Assembly: GCA_964492555.1 (NCBI GenBank)
Contig: CAZBKQ010000004.1
Location: forward strand, 72,813-136,812
Direction: 5' to 3'
Length of the DNA: 64,000 nucleotides
Source: GCA-2709075 sp964492555
GTDB lineage: Bacteria > Pseudomonadota > Alphaproteobacteria > MPNO01 > UBA2964
Positions within the stretch are counted from its first letter, which is position 1; each line of letters starts with the position of its first letter. The translations under genes and the position numbers were made by a program. The notes under the pieces are model-generated. The model was not told the DNA's origin, ran no database searches, and saw nothing but the letters and a program-made list of their open reading frames with translations. Shown here in pieces: positions 41,139-49,972 of the stretch.

Positions 41139-42719
41139 TCATGGTGCGGCCCGCTCCCGCAGGCGGAAACGCTGGATCTTACCGGTCGCCGTCTTGGGCA
41201 AATCCTCGACGAAATAGAACCAGCGCGGATATTTGTAATGGGCGAGCCCGTCGCGGCAATGGGAGATCAGAGCCTGCTCCGTCTCCGCACCCGCGTCCGA
41301 CGCCTCGTTCAGCACGACATAGGCGGCGGGCTTGACCAGCCCGTCCTCGTCCTGTTGGGCGACCACCGCGGCTTCCAGCACCTTTTCATGCTCAATCAGC
41401 CGGTTTTCGATTTCAAAGGGCGAACACCACAGCCCGCCGACCTTCATCATATCGTCGCCCCGCCCGGCATTATGGTAGTAGCCGTCGGCATCCCGATAAT
41501 ACATATCGCCGGTATTGAGCCACTCACCCCGCATCGTGGTCGCGGTCTTTTCCGGATTGTTCCAGTAAAGCGTGGCCGCCGATTCGCCCTTCACCCAGAC
41601 CGTGCCGATCGTGTCGGGCTCAGCGATTTCGTTATCCTCATCGTCGACCAGCTTGATCTCATACCCGTCGACCGGCGTGCCGGATGTGCCGGGCTGGATA
41701 TCGTCGGGGCGGTTGGCGATAAAAATATGCAGGTTCTCAGTAGAGCCCAGCCCATCGAGAATGACCGTACCGGTCTTCTCCTTCCAGCGGCGCAAAACGT
41801 CGCCCGGCAAGGCCTCCCCCGCCGAAATACAGATACGCAGCGATGACAGGTCCGGATCGGTGCTTTCCATCGCGTGAAGCTGCTGGGCGTAAAGCGTGGG
41901 CACACCGAAAAATACCGTCGAGCGGAATTTCTCGATCATCTCAAAGCTCATGGCGGGCGAGACACGCTGGTCAGACAGCGCGATTGTCGCGCCGACCCAG
42001 AGCGGGAAAGTCATGGCGTTCCCGAACCCGTAGGAATGAAACAATTTGCTGACCGAAAAGACGGTGTCGTCTTCGCGCAAACCCGCGGTGTTCTTTGCAA
42101 ACCGTTCGGAAGTACAAACCATAGACCGGTGCGGATGCACCACGCCTTTCGGGTTGTCGGTGGAGCCCGACGAATAAAGCCAGAAACATTCGCTCAGCGC
42201 TGTGGCCGGGGCGGCATCCAACGCCTCGTCGGCGGCGGAAGCCGCATCGATAAACGCCTCCAGCGTCATCGCGAGAGCCGGATTATGGGAAGATGCAGCC
42301 CGTGCCGGGTCGATCACCTCCGCCAGGCTTTCGCTCCACACCATCGCGGCACAACCGCAATCCGCAATCAGGAATTCATAATCGGTGGCCCGCAACATCG
42401 TGTTGACCGCGACAGGCACGATCCCCGCCTTGATCGCCCCGAAAAACAGGGCGATGAAATCCGGGCAATCCGTCACCACCATCAACAGCCGGTCGCCCGG
42501 CTTCAACCCGAGCGACAACAGATGATTGCCGGATTTATTGACGGCGATGGAAAGTTCCCGATAGGTCCAGCTTGCGCTTTCCGTGACAATCGCCGCCTTG
42601 TCGCCGCGCCCTTCCGCCAGATGACGGTCGATAAACGGCACGGCGACGTTAAACGGGTCCGAAAAAACCAGCCTGTTGGGGTGAACCGATCTGTCTACTG
42701 AAACCGTATTGATGTTCAT
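41139..42719 (-). CDS. Benzoate-CoA ligase-family acyl-CoA synthetase
   Basis: 526-residue AMP-forming CoA ligase, closest in pattern to benzoate/aryl-acid CoA ligases. The phosphate loop is FWLYSSGSTDNPKGVVHPH, again with Asp where most members have Gly. VFSVSKLFHSYGFGNA is a typical benzoate ligase block. GLGSTENLHIF (adenine site), GDMYYRDADGYYHNAGRGDDMMKVGGLWCSPFEIE and PKTATGKIQRFRLRE (catalytic Lys) follow. The start is set at ATG 42719. The frame extends 66 codons upstream into the divergent promoter region without conserved sequence. It probably activates an aromatic or related acid and heads the unit with GFA and GST. It is divergent from the coxL-type operon. Confidence 0.88.
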   Translation of the reverse strand: MNINTVSVDRSVHPNRLVFSDPFNVAVPFIDRHLAEGRGDKAAIVTESASWTYRELSIAVNKSGNHLLSLGLKPGDRLLMVVTDCPDFIALFFGAIKAGIVPVAVNTMLRATDYEFLIADCGCAAMVWSESLAEVIDPARAASSHNPALAMTLEAFIDAASAADEALDAAPATALSECFWLYSSGSTDNPKGVVHPHRSMVCTSERFAKNTAGLREDDTVFSVSKLFHSYGFGNAMTFPLWVGATIALSDQRVSPAMSFEMIEKFRSTVFFGVPTLYAQQLHAMESTDPDLSSLRICISAGEALPGDVLRRWKEKTGTVILDGLGSTENLHIFIANRPDDIQPGTSGTPVDGYEIKLVDDEDNEIAEPDTIGTVWVKGESAATLYWNNPEKTATTMRGEWLNTGDMYYRDADGYYHNAGRGDDMMKVGGLWCSPFEIENRLIEHEKVLEAAVVAQQDEDGLVKPAAYVVLNEASDAGAETEQALISHCRDGLAHYKYPRWFYFVEDLPKTATGKIQRFRLRERAAP

Positions 42720-42878
42720 GAAACCTTTTACCGGAGCCGTTCGATTACCGTATTCTGCGCCACCGCGCCGGAATGTCAAAAATTGTCGCACCGGGTTGAT
42801 TTCGGGCCGTTTTGAATGCAAACAAAGGGCCCCATGGTGGCGGAACACCGTGACCTGAATATTCAAGCTGAGAGAAGA

Positions 42879-45668
42879 ATGGCGGAAACAGCCGAAAAGA
42901 CCAGCTTCGTCGGACAACCCATTGAACGGGTTGAAGACGATATCCTGCTCCAGGGCAAGGCCCAGTACTCAGACCATCTGCCGACGCGGGCCGGCACCGC
43001 GCACGCCGCGATATTGCGCTCGCCGCATGCCCATGCCGAAATCCTGTCGGTCGACGTGTCCAAGGCCAAGGCGCATCCCGGCGTGCTCGACGTAATGACG
43101 GGCGAAGACGTCAGGGAAATGTCGGAAGCCTTCCTGATCGTGCTGCGCGCGCCGATCAACCAGTGGGCCCTGGCGGTCGAAAAGGTGCGCTATGTCGGCG
43201 AGCCGGTCGCCATCGTCATCGCGCGCGACCGCTATATTGCCGAAGACGCGCTGTCGCTGATCGATGTCGATTACAAGCCGCTGAAACCGGCCGTCGACCA
43301 GGAAGAGGCCACGCATGATGATGCGCCGGTGGTCCATGAGGCGGCGGGCAGCAATGTCGTTTCCACCCGTGAATTTTCCTATGGCGAACCGGACAAGGCC
43401 TTTGCCGAAGCCGACAAGACCGTAAAGATCAAAATCCGCTATCCGCGTAATTCGCAAACCCCGATCGAAGGGTTTGTGGTCAACGCCGAATATATTCCGG
43501 GCGAGGACCTTTATGATGTCGCGTCGAACTATCAGGGGCCGTTTACCTCGCACCCGGTGATGTCGATGGCATTGCGCGTGCGCAATTCGCAGCTTCGTAT
43601 GCGCATGCCGCAATGGTCGGGCGGCGGGTTCGGCGTGAAAGTCCAGATTTTCCCATATGTCGTGCTGATTTGCCTGGCCTCGAAACGCGTCGGGCGGCCC
43701 GTAAAATGGGTCGAGGACCGGCTGGAGCATCTGGCGGCGGCGGCCGCCGCGCCCAACCGGGTGATCGAACTGGAAGCCGCCTGCAAGTCGGACGGCACGG
43801 TCACCGGGTTCCGCTTCGACCAGCTCGACGATTACGGCGCGTTCCTGCGGGCCCCGATGCCCGGCCCGCTCTACCGCATGCATGGTATTCTGACCGGCGC
43901 TTACGACATCAAGAACATGACGGTCCGGAACCGGGTGGTTCTGACCAATAAATGCCCGTCCGCGATGGTGCGCGGCTTCGGCGGCCCGCAAATGTATTAC
44001 GCCATTGAGCGCGTCATGCATAAGGTAGCGGTGGAGCTCGGACTCGATCCGCTGGACGTTATCCGCAAGAATCTGGTGCCGGCGGGCGTGTTTCCGTATC
44101 GCGCGGCGGCGGGCGCATTGCTCGATTCCGGCGACTATCCGAAGGCCGTGGAGCTCGGCGTCAAGGACGGCAAGCTGGAGGAGCTGAAAAAGCACCGGGA
44201 TGAGATGCGGGCGCAGGGTAAGCTCTACGGAATCGGCTATGCCGTGATTGTCGAGCCCGCCCAGTCCAATATGGGCTATCTGTCGAATATCCTCCCGCAT
44301 GAGGAACGGCAACGGAACCCGAAGGGCGGCGCGGCGGCCAACGCCACCATCACCGTCGACCCTCTTGGGACCGTCAGCGTGACGGCTGATTCTATCCCGC
44401 AGGGACAGGGCCATCAGACCATTCTGTCGCAGATTGTCGCCGATGAACTTGGCCTGACGCCGGAGATCATCAAGGTCAATCTGGATTTCGACACCGCAAA
44501 GGACGCCTGGTCGATCGCGACGGGGAATTACTCCTCGCGCTTTTCCTCCGCCACCGCGGTCGCATGCTTCAAGGCGGCGCAAAAGATCAAGGAAAAGCTG
44601 GCGCGGATCGCCAGTCAGAGCCTGAACGTACCGCCGGAGCAGATCGGGTTTGCCAACGGCAATGTGTTCGATACCGCCAACCCGGAAAACGCGATGAAAT
44701 TTTATCGCGCCGCGGGTACCGCGCACTGGACGCCGGGCGCGCTGCCGGAAGGCATGGAGCCCTGCGTCCGGGAAACNNNNNNNNNNNNNNNNNNNNNNNN
44801 NNNNNNNNNNNNNNNNNNNNNNNNNNNNNNNNNNNNNNNNNNNNNNNNNNNNNNNNNNNNNNNNNNNNNNNNNNNNGTACCGACCAGCTGGGAAGTACCG
44901 GAACCGCAAATCATCCATATGGAAAGCCCCTCTATGGTCACGCCGCTGGGCGCCAAGGGCATCGGCGAGGGCAACTGCATGTCGACCCCGGTCTGCATCG
45001 CCAACGCGGTCGCGGATGCGACGGGCGCCGACGATCTGACCCTGCCGCTGATCGCGTCAAAGGTCGCCGATCTTATCCATGGCGATGAACCCGCCCCGCC
45101 CGAGGGAGAAGTAGAACCGGCTCAGGCCGAAAAAGACGGGCTGCTGCGCGGCCAGGGCGAAACCTTCGTTCCCGCCGACCCGGCGACGGTCTGGAAAACG
45201 CTGCTCGATCCCAAAGCGCTGGCCGCCGTCATTCCGGGATGTCACGAGCTGGAAGCGGTCGGCGACAATGCCTACCGGGCCGAAGTATCGCTGGGTGTCG
45301 GGCCGGTGCGCGGACGGTTCCGCGCCAATGTGGAATTGTCGGACATGGTCGAACCGGAATCGGCGACGCTCTCAGGCGGGCTCGAAGGGCCGCTCGGCGC
45401 GTCTCAGGGGACAGGCCATGTAAAACTTTCGGAAGACAATGGCGGCACGCGCGTGTCTTACGATTACGCGATTGAGCTTTCCGGCACCGTCGCCTCCGTC
45501 GGCGGTCGTTTGCTGGAAGGCGCGGCGAAAGCGCTGGTCGGCCAGTTCTTCCAGCGGCTGGTGGCGCAGGTCGCCGGCCCGACGCCGGGCGATGACGCCG
45601 CGGCCAATCAACAATCCGGCGGATCCTTCTGGGATTCGCTTCTCCGTATGTTGGGACTGAAATCATGA
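42879..45668 (+). CDS. Xanthine dehydrogenase-family molybdopterin subunit (CoxL-like) fused to a CoxG/SRPBCC domain; interrupted by assembly gap
   Basis: Large molybdenum-cofactor subunit. The hammerhead domain begins VGQPIERVEDDILLQGKAQYSDH. The Mo-binding core has PMPGPLYRMHGI, VRGFGGPQMYYAIER and the catalytic Glu in GAKGIGEGN. The VRGFGG loop replaces the AYxCSFR loop of true CO dehydrogenase, so this is a hydroxylase of another substrate. From about 45130 a CoxG-like SRPBCC domain follows (GQGETFVPADPATVWKTLLDP...GVGPVRGRF), normally a separate membrane-recruiting protein. The 100-N run at 44777 hides probably about 100 residues. ATG 42879 follows gagagaag. Earlier in-frame starts at 42816 and 42834 are weaker. 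First gene of a six-gene operon, overlapping coxM by four bases. Confidence 0.88.
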   Translation: MAETAEKTSFVGQPIERVEDDILLQGKAQYSDHLPTRAGTAHAAILRSPHAHAEILSVDVSKAKAHPGVLDVMTGEDVREMSEAFLIVLRAPINQWALAVEKVRYVGEPVAIVIARDRYIAEDALSLIDVDYKPLKPAVDQEEATHDDAPVVHEAAGSNVVSTREFSYGEPDKAFAEADKTVKIKIRYPRNSQTPIEGFVVNAEYIPGEDLYDVASNYQGPFTSHPVMSMALRVRNSQLRMRMPQWSGGGFGVKVQIFPYVVLICLASKRVGRPVKWVEDRLEHLAAAAAAPNRVIELEAACKSDGTVTGFRFDQLDDYGAFLRAPMPGPLYRMHGILTGAYDIKNMTVRNRVVLTNKCPSAMVRGFGGPQMYYAIERVMHKVAVELGLDPLDVIRKNLVPAGVFPYRAAAGALLDSGDYPKAVELGVKDGKLEELKKHRDEMRAQGKLYGIGYAVIVEPAQSNMGYLSNILPHEERQRNPKGGAAANATITVDPLGTVSVTADSIPQGQGHQTILSQIVADELGLTPEIIKVNLDFDTAKDAWSIATGNYSSRFSSATAVACFKAAQKIKEKLARIASQSLNVPPEQIGFANGNVFDTANPENAMKFYRAAGTAHWTPGALPEGMEPCVREXXXXXXXXXXXXXXXXXXXXXXXXXXXXXXXXXXVPTSWEVPEPQIIHMESPSMVTPLGAKGIGEGNCMSTPVCIANAVADATGADDLTLPLIASKVADLIHGDEPAPPEGEVEPAQAEKDGLLRGQGETFVPADPATVWKTLLDPKALAAVIPGCHELEAVGDNAYRAEVSLGVGPVRGRFRANVELSDMVEPESATLSGGLEGPLGASQGTGHVKLSEDNGGTRVSYDYAIELSGTVASVGGRLLEGAAKALVGQFFQRLVAQVAGPTPGDDAAANQQSGGSFWDSLLRMLGLKS
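44777..44876. other. Assembly gap (100 N) inside the CoxL-like gene
   Basis: A 100-N placeholder. In relatives the segment between MEPCVRE and the PTSWEVPEPQ block is about 100 residues, whereas the N run spans 33 codons. The true gap is probably near 300 bases. Confidence 0.9.
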
Positions 45669-46492
45669 AGCCAAAAGGGTTTGATTATCTGAAAGCCGGA
45701 TCGGTCGCCGAGGCGACGGACGCGCTGGCGCAAGGCGGCGAGGACGCGCGCCTGATTGCCGGGGGCATGTCTCTGGTGCCGATGCTCAATTTCCGCCTCG
45801 TGGAACCGTCGATCCTGATCGATATCTCGAAAATCGAGGACCGGAAATATATTCGCGAGGCGAACGGCATGGTGGAGATCGGCTCCGCCACCCGCCAGTG
45901 CGAGGTGGAAAAATGGGACCAGGCGGCGGAGAAGCTTCCATTGCTGTCCAAGGCCTTCCCCTTTCTCGGCCATTACCAGACCCGTGCGCGGGGAACCGTA
46001 TGCGGCTCACTGGTTCACGCCGACCCGTCTTCCGAACTGCCGCTGTGCCTTGCCACGCTCGGCGGCGAGGTCGTGCTGTCATCCGCAAAGGGCGAACGGA
46101 CGCTCAAAGCCGCGGATTTCCAGACCGGTATGCTCTCGGTCGCAAAGCGCGGAGATGAGATGGTCACCGCCGCGCGCTACCCGGTCGCGCAAGCCGGCAC
46201 TGGATACGCCTTTACCGAAATGGCGCAGCGCCGGGGCGATTTCGCCATTGTCGCGCTCGCCGCCGTCGCGACCGCCGGCAAGATCAGATTGGGCGTCGGC
46301 GGTGTCGCCGACAAACCCACCATCCGCGAATGGGACGATCTGGAAGGCGACGCGCTGGATGATGCGCTCAATGCCTTTGCCTGGGATCTCGTCGGATATG
46401 ACGATATTCACGCCACCGCGCGTTACCGACGCGAACTGGTCCGCCGCCTGGGCCGCAAAGTAATCGAGGAGGCCAAGCAATGCCGCAGCTGA
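45665..46492 (+). CDS. FAD-binding subunit of the molybdenum hydroxylase (CoxM-like)
   Basis: 275-residue FAD subunit that carries electrons from the iron-sulfur subunit to an acceptor. The N-terminal FAD motif is LIAGGMSLVPMLNFRL. The second FAD motif is RARGTVCGSLVHADPSSELPL, followed by a C-terminal CO-dehydrogenase flavoprotein domain (TEMAQRRGDFAIVALAA). The start codon overlaps the coxL-type stop (ATGA) and its end overlaps the CoxS-like start by 13 bases, indicating tight translational coupling. Confidence 0.92.
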   Translation: MKPKGFDYLKAGSVAEATDALAQGGEDARLIAGGMSLVPMLNFRLVEPSILIDISKIEDRKYIREANGMVEIGSATRQCEVEKWDQAAEKLPLLSKAFPFLGHYQTRARGTVCGSLVHADPSSELPLCLATLGGEVVLSSAKGERTLKAADFQTGMLSVAKRGDEMVTAARYPVAQAGTGYAFTEMAQRRGDFAIVALAAVATAGKIRLGVGGVADKPTIREWDDLEGDALDDALNAFAWDLVGYDDIHATARYRRELVRRLGRKVIEEAKQCRS

Positions 46493-46974
46493 ACAAGGAC
46501 GCGCGTTACCCCGTCACCATCACGCTGAACGGGAAGGAAGTCACCGGCCACGCCGAACCGCGCATGCTGCTGAGCGATTTCCTGACCCATGAAATCGGCA
46601 TCACCAGCTGCCATGTTGGCTGCGAACACGGCGTTTGCGGCGCCTGCACCCTGCTGGTCGATGATAATGTCGTACGCGGCTGCCTGACCTTCGCGGTACA
46701 GGTGGATGGCTGCGCGGTCGATACATCGGAAAGCCTCGCCAGCGAGGATGGTGAACTGTCCGCCCTGCAAGAGGCCTTCAAGAAGCATCACGGGCTGCAA
46801 TGCGGCTATTGCACCCCGGGCATCCTGATGTCGATCACGGCCTATCTTAAGGAAAACCCGAAACCGACCGAGGAAGATCTCCGCGACATGCTGTCGGGCC
46901 ATCTCTGCCGCTGCACCGGCTATGTCGGAATGGTCCGGGCGGTGCTCGATTACTGCGAAAACCGGGCGGGGTAA
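46480..46974 (+). CDS. 2Fe-2S subunit of the molybdenum hydroxylase (CoxS-like)
   Basis: 164-residue small subunit with two 2Fe-2S clusters. The plant-ferredoxin-type ligands are in HVGCEHGVCGACTLLVDD. The C-terminal cluster ligands are in QCGYCTPGILM and LCRCTGY. It relays electrons between the molybdenum site and FAD. The order large, medium, small subunit in one operon is standard for this enzyme class. It overlaps the FAD subunit gene and is followed 67 bases later by the amidohydrolase gene. Confidence 0.94.
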   Translation: MPQLNKDARYPVTITLNGKEVTGHAEPRMLLSDFLTHEIGITSCHVGCEHGVCGACTLLVDDNVVRGCLTFAVQVDGCAVDTSESLASEDGELSALQEAFKKHHGLQCGYCTPGILMSITAYLKENPKPTEEDLRDMLSGHLCRCTGYVGMVRAVLDYCENRAG

Positions 46975-47041
46975 CTCCCCTCCCCTTTTCGCTCCCGGCA
47001 TTCTCCGCGATACTCCCCCTAAAATATGAGGGACGCGCGCG

Positions 47042-48037
47042 ATGCTAATCGATATCTATACCCATATTTTCCCGGGCGATTATTTTGAGCGGATGAAGGC
47101 GGCGACGCCGAAGCTGGAAAATATCGGACAACGCATGCAGGCCGTCCGCCCGGTCTGGGACATGGATGAACGCTTCCGGCTGATGGATGCGTTCGGCGAT
47201 TACCGCCAGATCGTCAATCTGCCCAACCCGCCGCTGGAAGACATTACCGATGCCGAAACCGGCACAATGCTGGCCCGCGCCGCCAACGATGCGATGGCCG
47301 AAATCTGCCAGAAACACCCCGACCGCTTTGCCGGGTTTTCCGCCGCGCTCTGCATGCTCGATATGGACGGGGCAATGGATGAAATTCACCGCGCCATCCG
47401 CGATCTCGGCGCGCGCGGCATCCAGATTTTCACCAATGTGAATGGCGAGCCGCTGGACCAGGAAAAGTACGAGCCTCTGTTCGCCGCGATGGCGGAATAC
47501 GATCTGCCGATCTGGATGCATCCGGCGCGGGGCAGTGAAATGAACGATTACCGGACGGAGGAAAAAGGCCGCTACGAAATGTGGTGGTGTTTCGGCTGGC
47601 CGTACGAGACCTCCATCGCCATGACGCGTCTGGTCTATTGGGGACTGTTTGATCGCTATCCCGATCTGAAAATCATCACACACCATATGGGCGGGATGAT
47701 CCCCTATTTTGACGGGCGTGTCGGGCCGGGCATGGATGTTCTGGGCGCGCGCACCACGGATGAGGATTATACCGGCCTGCTCAACAGGCTGAAGAAACCG
47801 CATCTGGAATATTTCAAGAATTTCTATGCCGATACCGCGATGTTCGGCGCGAAGCTCGGCATCGAATGCGGGTTGAAATTCTTTGGCGCCGGACACACGG
47901 TGTTTTCCACCGATTTTCCTTTCGCCCCGGCGGCCGAAACGATCGAGGCGGTAAATTCGCTGGAACTCGACCGCGCCGATCTGGAGACCATCTGCAAGGG
48001 CAACGCCGAACGGTTGCTGAATGCCAGCTTCGATTGA
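47042..48037 (+). CDS. ACMSD-like amidohydrolase with Tyr in place of the first metal-binding His
   Basis: 331-residue TIM-barrel protein of the amidohydrolase family 2 (aminocarboxymuconate-semialdehyde decarboxylase type). The canonical HxH at the barrel start reads Tyr6-Thr-His8 (IDIYTHIFP). Other expected ligands are present: His160 in WMHPARG, His214/215 in THHMGG and Asp291 in FSTDFPF. The family decarboxylates aromatic or dienoic acids or hydrolyses related bonds. The Tyr may alter metal binding, as the ExH variants do in gamma-resorcylate decarboxylase. It is in the operon between the molybdenum hydroxylase genes and a VOC-family gene, so it may process the hydroxylated product. Confidence 0.85.
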   Translation: MLIDIYTHIFPGDYFERMKAATPKLENIGQRMQAVRPVWDMDERFRLMDAFGDYRQIVNLPNPPLEDITDAETGTMLARAANDAMAEICQKHPDRFAGFSAALCMLDMDGAMDEIHRAIRDLGARGIQIFTNVNGEPLDQEKYEPLFAAMAEYDLPIWMHPARGSEMNDYRTEEKGRYEMWWCFGWPYETSIAMTRLVYWGLFDRYPDLKIITHHMGGMIPYFDGRVGPGMDVLGARTTDEDYTGLLNRLKKPHLEYFKNFYADTAMFGAKLGIECGLKFFGAGHTVFSTDFPFAPAAETIEAVNSLELDRADLETICKGNAERLLNASFD

Positions 48038-48047
48038 GGAGAATGTC

Positions 48048-48449
48048 ATGTCCCGACCACCCCGCATCCGCCATACCGCGCTGAAGGTCCGCGATCTTGA
48101 CCGCTCCGTCGATTTTTACACGCGCCTGCTGGGGATGGAGCTTGCCCGCATCCGTGAAAGCGACGCGCGCCGGCACAAGGCCGCCTATGTCGGTTATGGC
48201 GGCGAAAAAGACTCTCACACGCTGGAACTGGTGGAGGATTACACTCCGTCCGCGAATTTCGAGCTCGGCAATCTCTACTGGCACATCAATATCAGCGTCG
48301 ATGACATCGACACGCTGTGCGACCGGCTCCGCGCGGAGGGTGTGGAATTCACCGAGGAACCGTCCCCCACCGAAAGCAACCCCGACTGCAAGATCGCCTT
48401 TGTCCGCGATCCGGACGGATATGAGATCGAACTGACGGATATTCCGTAA
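48048..48449 (+). CDS. VOC-family (glyoxalase I-like) protein
   Basis: 133-residue vicinal oxygen chelate protein. The beta-alpha-beta-beta-beta pattern is clear: IRHTALKVRDLDRSVDFYTRLLGMEL, then YWHINISVDDIDTLCDRLRAEGVEF and the C-terminal AFVRDPDGYEIELTDIP with the metal-ligand Glu. The N-terminal His in IRHTAL is another ligand. Lactoylglutathione lyases and ring-cleaving dioxygenases share this fold. At this length a glyoxalase-type isomerase or lyase is more likely. I chose ATG 48048 because it follows GAGGA. It is the last gene of the molybdenum hydroxylase operon, ten bases after the amidohydrolase. Confidence 0.85.
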   Translation: MSRPPRIRHTALKVRDLDRSVDFYTRLLGMELARIRESDARRHKAAYVGYGGEKDSHTLELVEDYTPSANFELGNLYWHINISVDDIDTLCDRLRAEGVEFTEEPSPTESNPDCKIAFVRDPDGYEIELTDIP

Positions 48450-48454
48450 ACCGG

Positions 48455-49921
48455 CTACGTCCCCTCCCACCGGTCCAGCAGGGCAGTGATGCGATCGATC
48501 GCGGGCTGCTTGTCAAAGGTCTTGGCGTAATTGGCCGAGGCGCGGACCGGGTCGCCCGCGAAGAAGCGCTCATAGAGCTGCTGACGGCCGGAGAAGGAGC
48601 TGACCGCCGCATCGACGGCGAGACGGAAGAGCCGGATGCGTTCATGCGAGCCCAGATTGGCGGACTGGAAGTATTTTTCGACCTCATCCTTGAGGTCGCT
48701 TTCCAGCATCGCGTAGGACGGGTTGGCAAACAGCCCGCCCGCCCCGATGATCTGGATAATCTCGCAGGCCCGGCGGAATTGGGGCGGGAACATGAATTTT
48801 ACCGCCTGCAGCGGCTCCCGCCGCGGCACCACCGTGCCGCCGGGACCGGGCTGGCATTCGCGTTCCGCCGTGACGATACAGGAATAGACGAACTCGACGC
48901 AGTTGATCAGCTCCGCCAGACCGTTCTGGATATGCAGGAACTGATCGACATTGGTCGAATGCGCGAGAAACGTCGCCAGATCGCGCATGAACTCAGCCTT
49001 CGCCAGATCCTTGGTCGCGAACTGATGTGAGGTCTGGACAGACACCTGTGTGGTGCGCTGCACTCCGTTATAAACATCGACATCGCGATAGATGAAAGCG
49101 CGCTCCCACGGCACCTCGACATTGTCGAAAATCACCATGCAGTCGCTGTCATCCAGCCGGCTTGCCAGCGGAAAATCCATATCCGATCCCGCGCCGAGAT
49201 GCGCCGTGGTCGGCCGCGCAATCAGCTTCAGCCCCGGCGTCGCCACGGGGATGGCGAAACCGAAAGCATGCGCCTTTGCTTCTTCGGCATCGGAGAGCGG
49301 ATAGGATGGCGCGGGCATGACCACGATCTCATCGGCAATGGCCGCGAGCGTCGCCAGCATGCGCGCGCCGGTAATGACGAAGCCCCGGTCGTTCTCCGCG
49401 ACGACGCGGGCGGCAATATCCTTTTCCTGCGCCTCAATCCCCTTTGTCCGGTCGATCTGCGGGCTGACCAGCGCATGGGTGGAGGACAAATCCTCTTGCC
49501 GCATCATTTCGTGGAAAGCGATGACGTTCTTGCCCAGCCTGTTTTCACCGGTATCGAAAGCATCCGCCGCCGCAGCATAGGATGCGATCATTACATTCAT
49601 AAAATCGGGGCTGCGCCCGAACATGCCGCAGGTGTAATCGTTCCAGGTCTTGACCATTTCCCGGCGGCGGCGCAGATCGTCAGCGGATCGCGGCTGCATG
49701 TGGGACAACCCGATGGGCTCACCGGTTTCTTCGGAAAATTCAATCATCCGACCTGCCAACGCAGGGTCGTGCTGAAGATCGTATAGTTCGGCCTGGGTTT
49801 TTGCGCCGCCCGCAAAGCGCGGATCGGCAATGACGTTTTTTATCCGTTCGCCGTCGCACCAGACCTCACGCCCATCAGTCGCAATGCGATCGAGATATTC
49901 CTGCCCTTTACGTATCGCCAT
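48455..49921 (-). CDS. 4-hydroxyphenylacetate 3-monooxygenase (HpaB)-family flavin hydroxylase
   Basis: 488-residue FADH2-dependent hydroxylase of the HpaB/HadA type. It shows the acyl-CoA-dehydrogenase-like fold: N-terminal VWCDGERIKNV, the central HALVSPQIDRTKG, a flavin region GFVITGARMLATLAAIADEIVVMP, and FDNVEVPWERAFIYRDVDVYN. The C-terminal helices include the block IQIIGAGGLFANPSYA. It would oxidise a phenolic substrate with O2 and needs a separate flavin reductase, which is not seen nearby. It is the last gene of the minus-strand unit MDR, acyl-CoA synthetase beta, alpha, HpaB, with a 51-base spacer. The exact aromatic substrate is unknown. Confidence 0.9.
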   Translation of the reverse strand: MAIRKGQEYLDRIATDGREVWCDGERIKNVIADPRFAGGAKTQAELYDLQHDPALAGRMIEFSEETGEPIGLSHMQPRSADDLRRRREMVKTWNDYTCGMFGRSPDFMNVMIASYAAAADAFDTGENRLGKNVIAFHEMMRQEDLSSTHALVSPQIDRTKGIEAQEKDIAARVVAENDRGFVITGARMLATLAAIADEIVVMPAPSYPLSDAEEAKAHAFGFAIPVATPGLKLIARPTTAHLGAGSDMDFPLASRLDDSDCMVIFDNVEVPWERAFIYRDVDVYNGVQRTTQVSVQTSHQFATKDLAKAEFMRDLATFLAHSTNVDQFLHIQNGLAELINCVEFVYSCIVTAERECQPGPGGTVVPRREPLQAVKFMFPPQFRRACEIIQIIGAGGLFANPSYAMLESDLKDEVEKYFQSANLGSHERIRLFRLAVDAAVSSFSGRQQLYERFFAGDPVRASANYAKTFDKQPAIDRITALLDRWEGT

Positions 49922-49972
49922 GCCGCCCCCCTCCTTTTCGGGGAGCGTAGCGCAGTTATTCCGGTTCGGAAA

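Noticed and set aside
42879..46974. True aerobic CO dehydrogenase
   Set aside because: The large subunit lacks the AYxCSFR active-site loop of form I CO dehydrogenase and has VRGFGG instead, so another substrate is expected.
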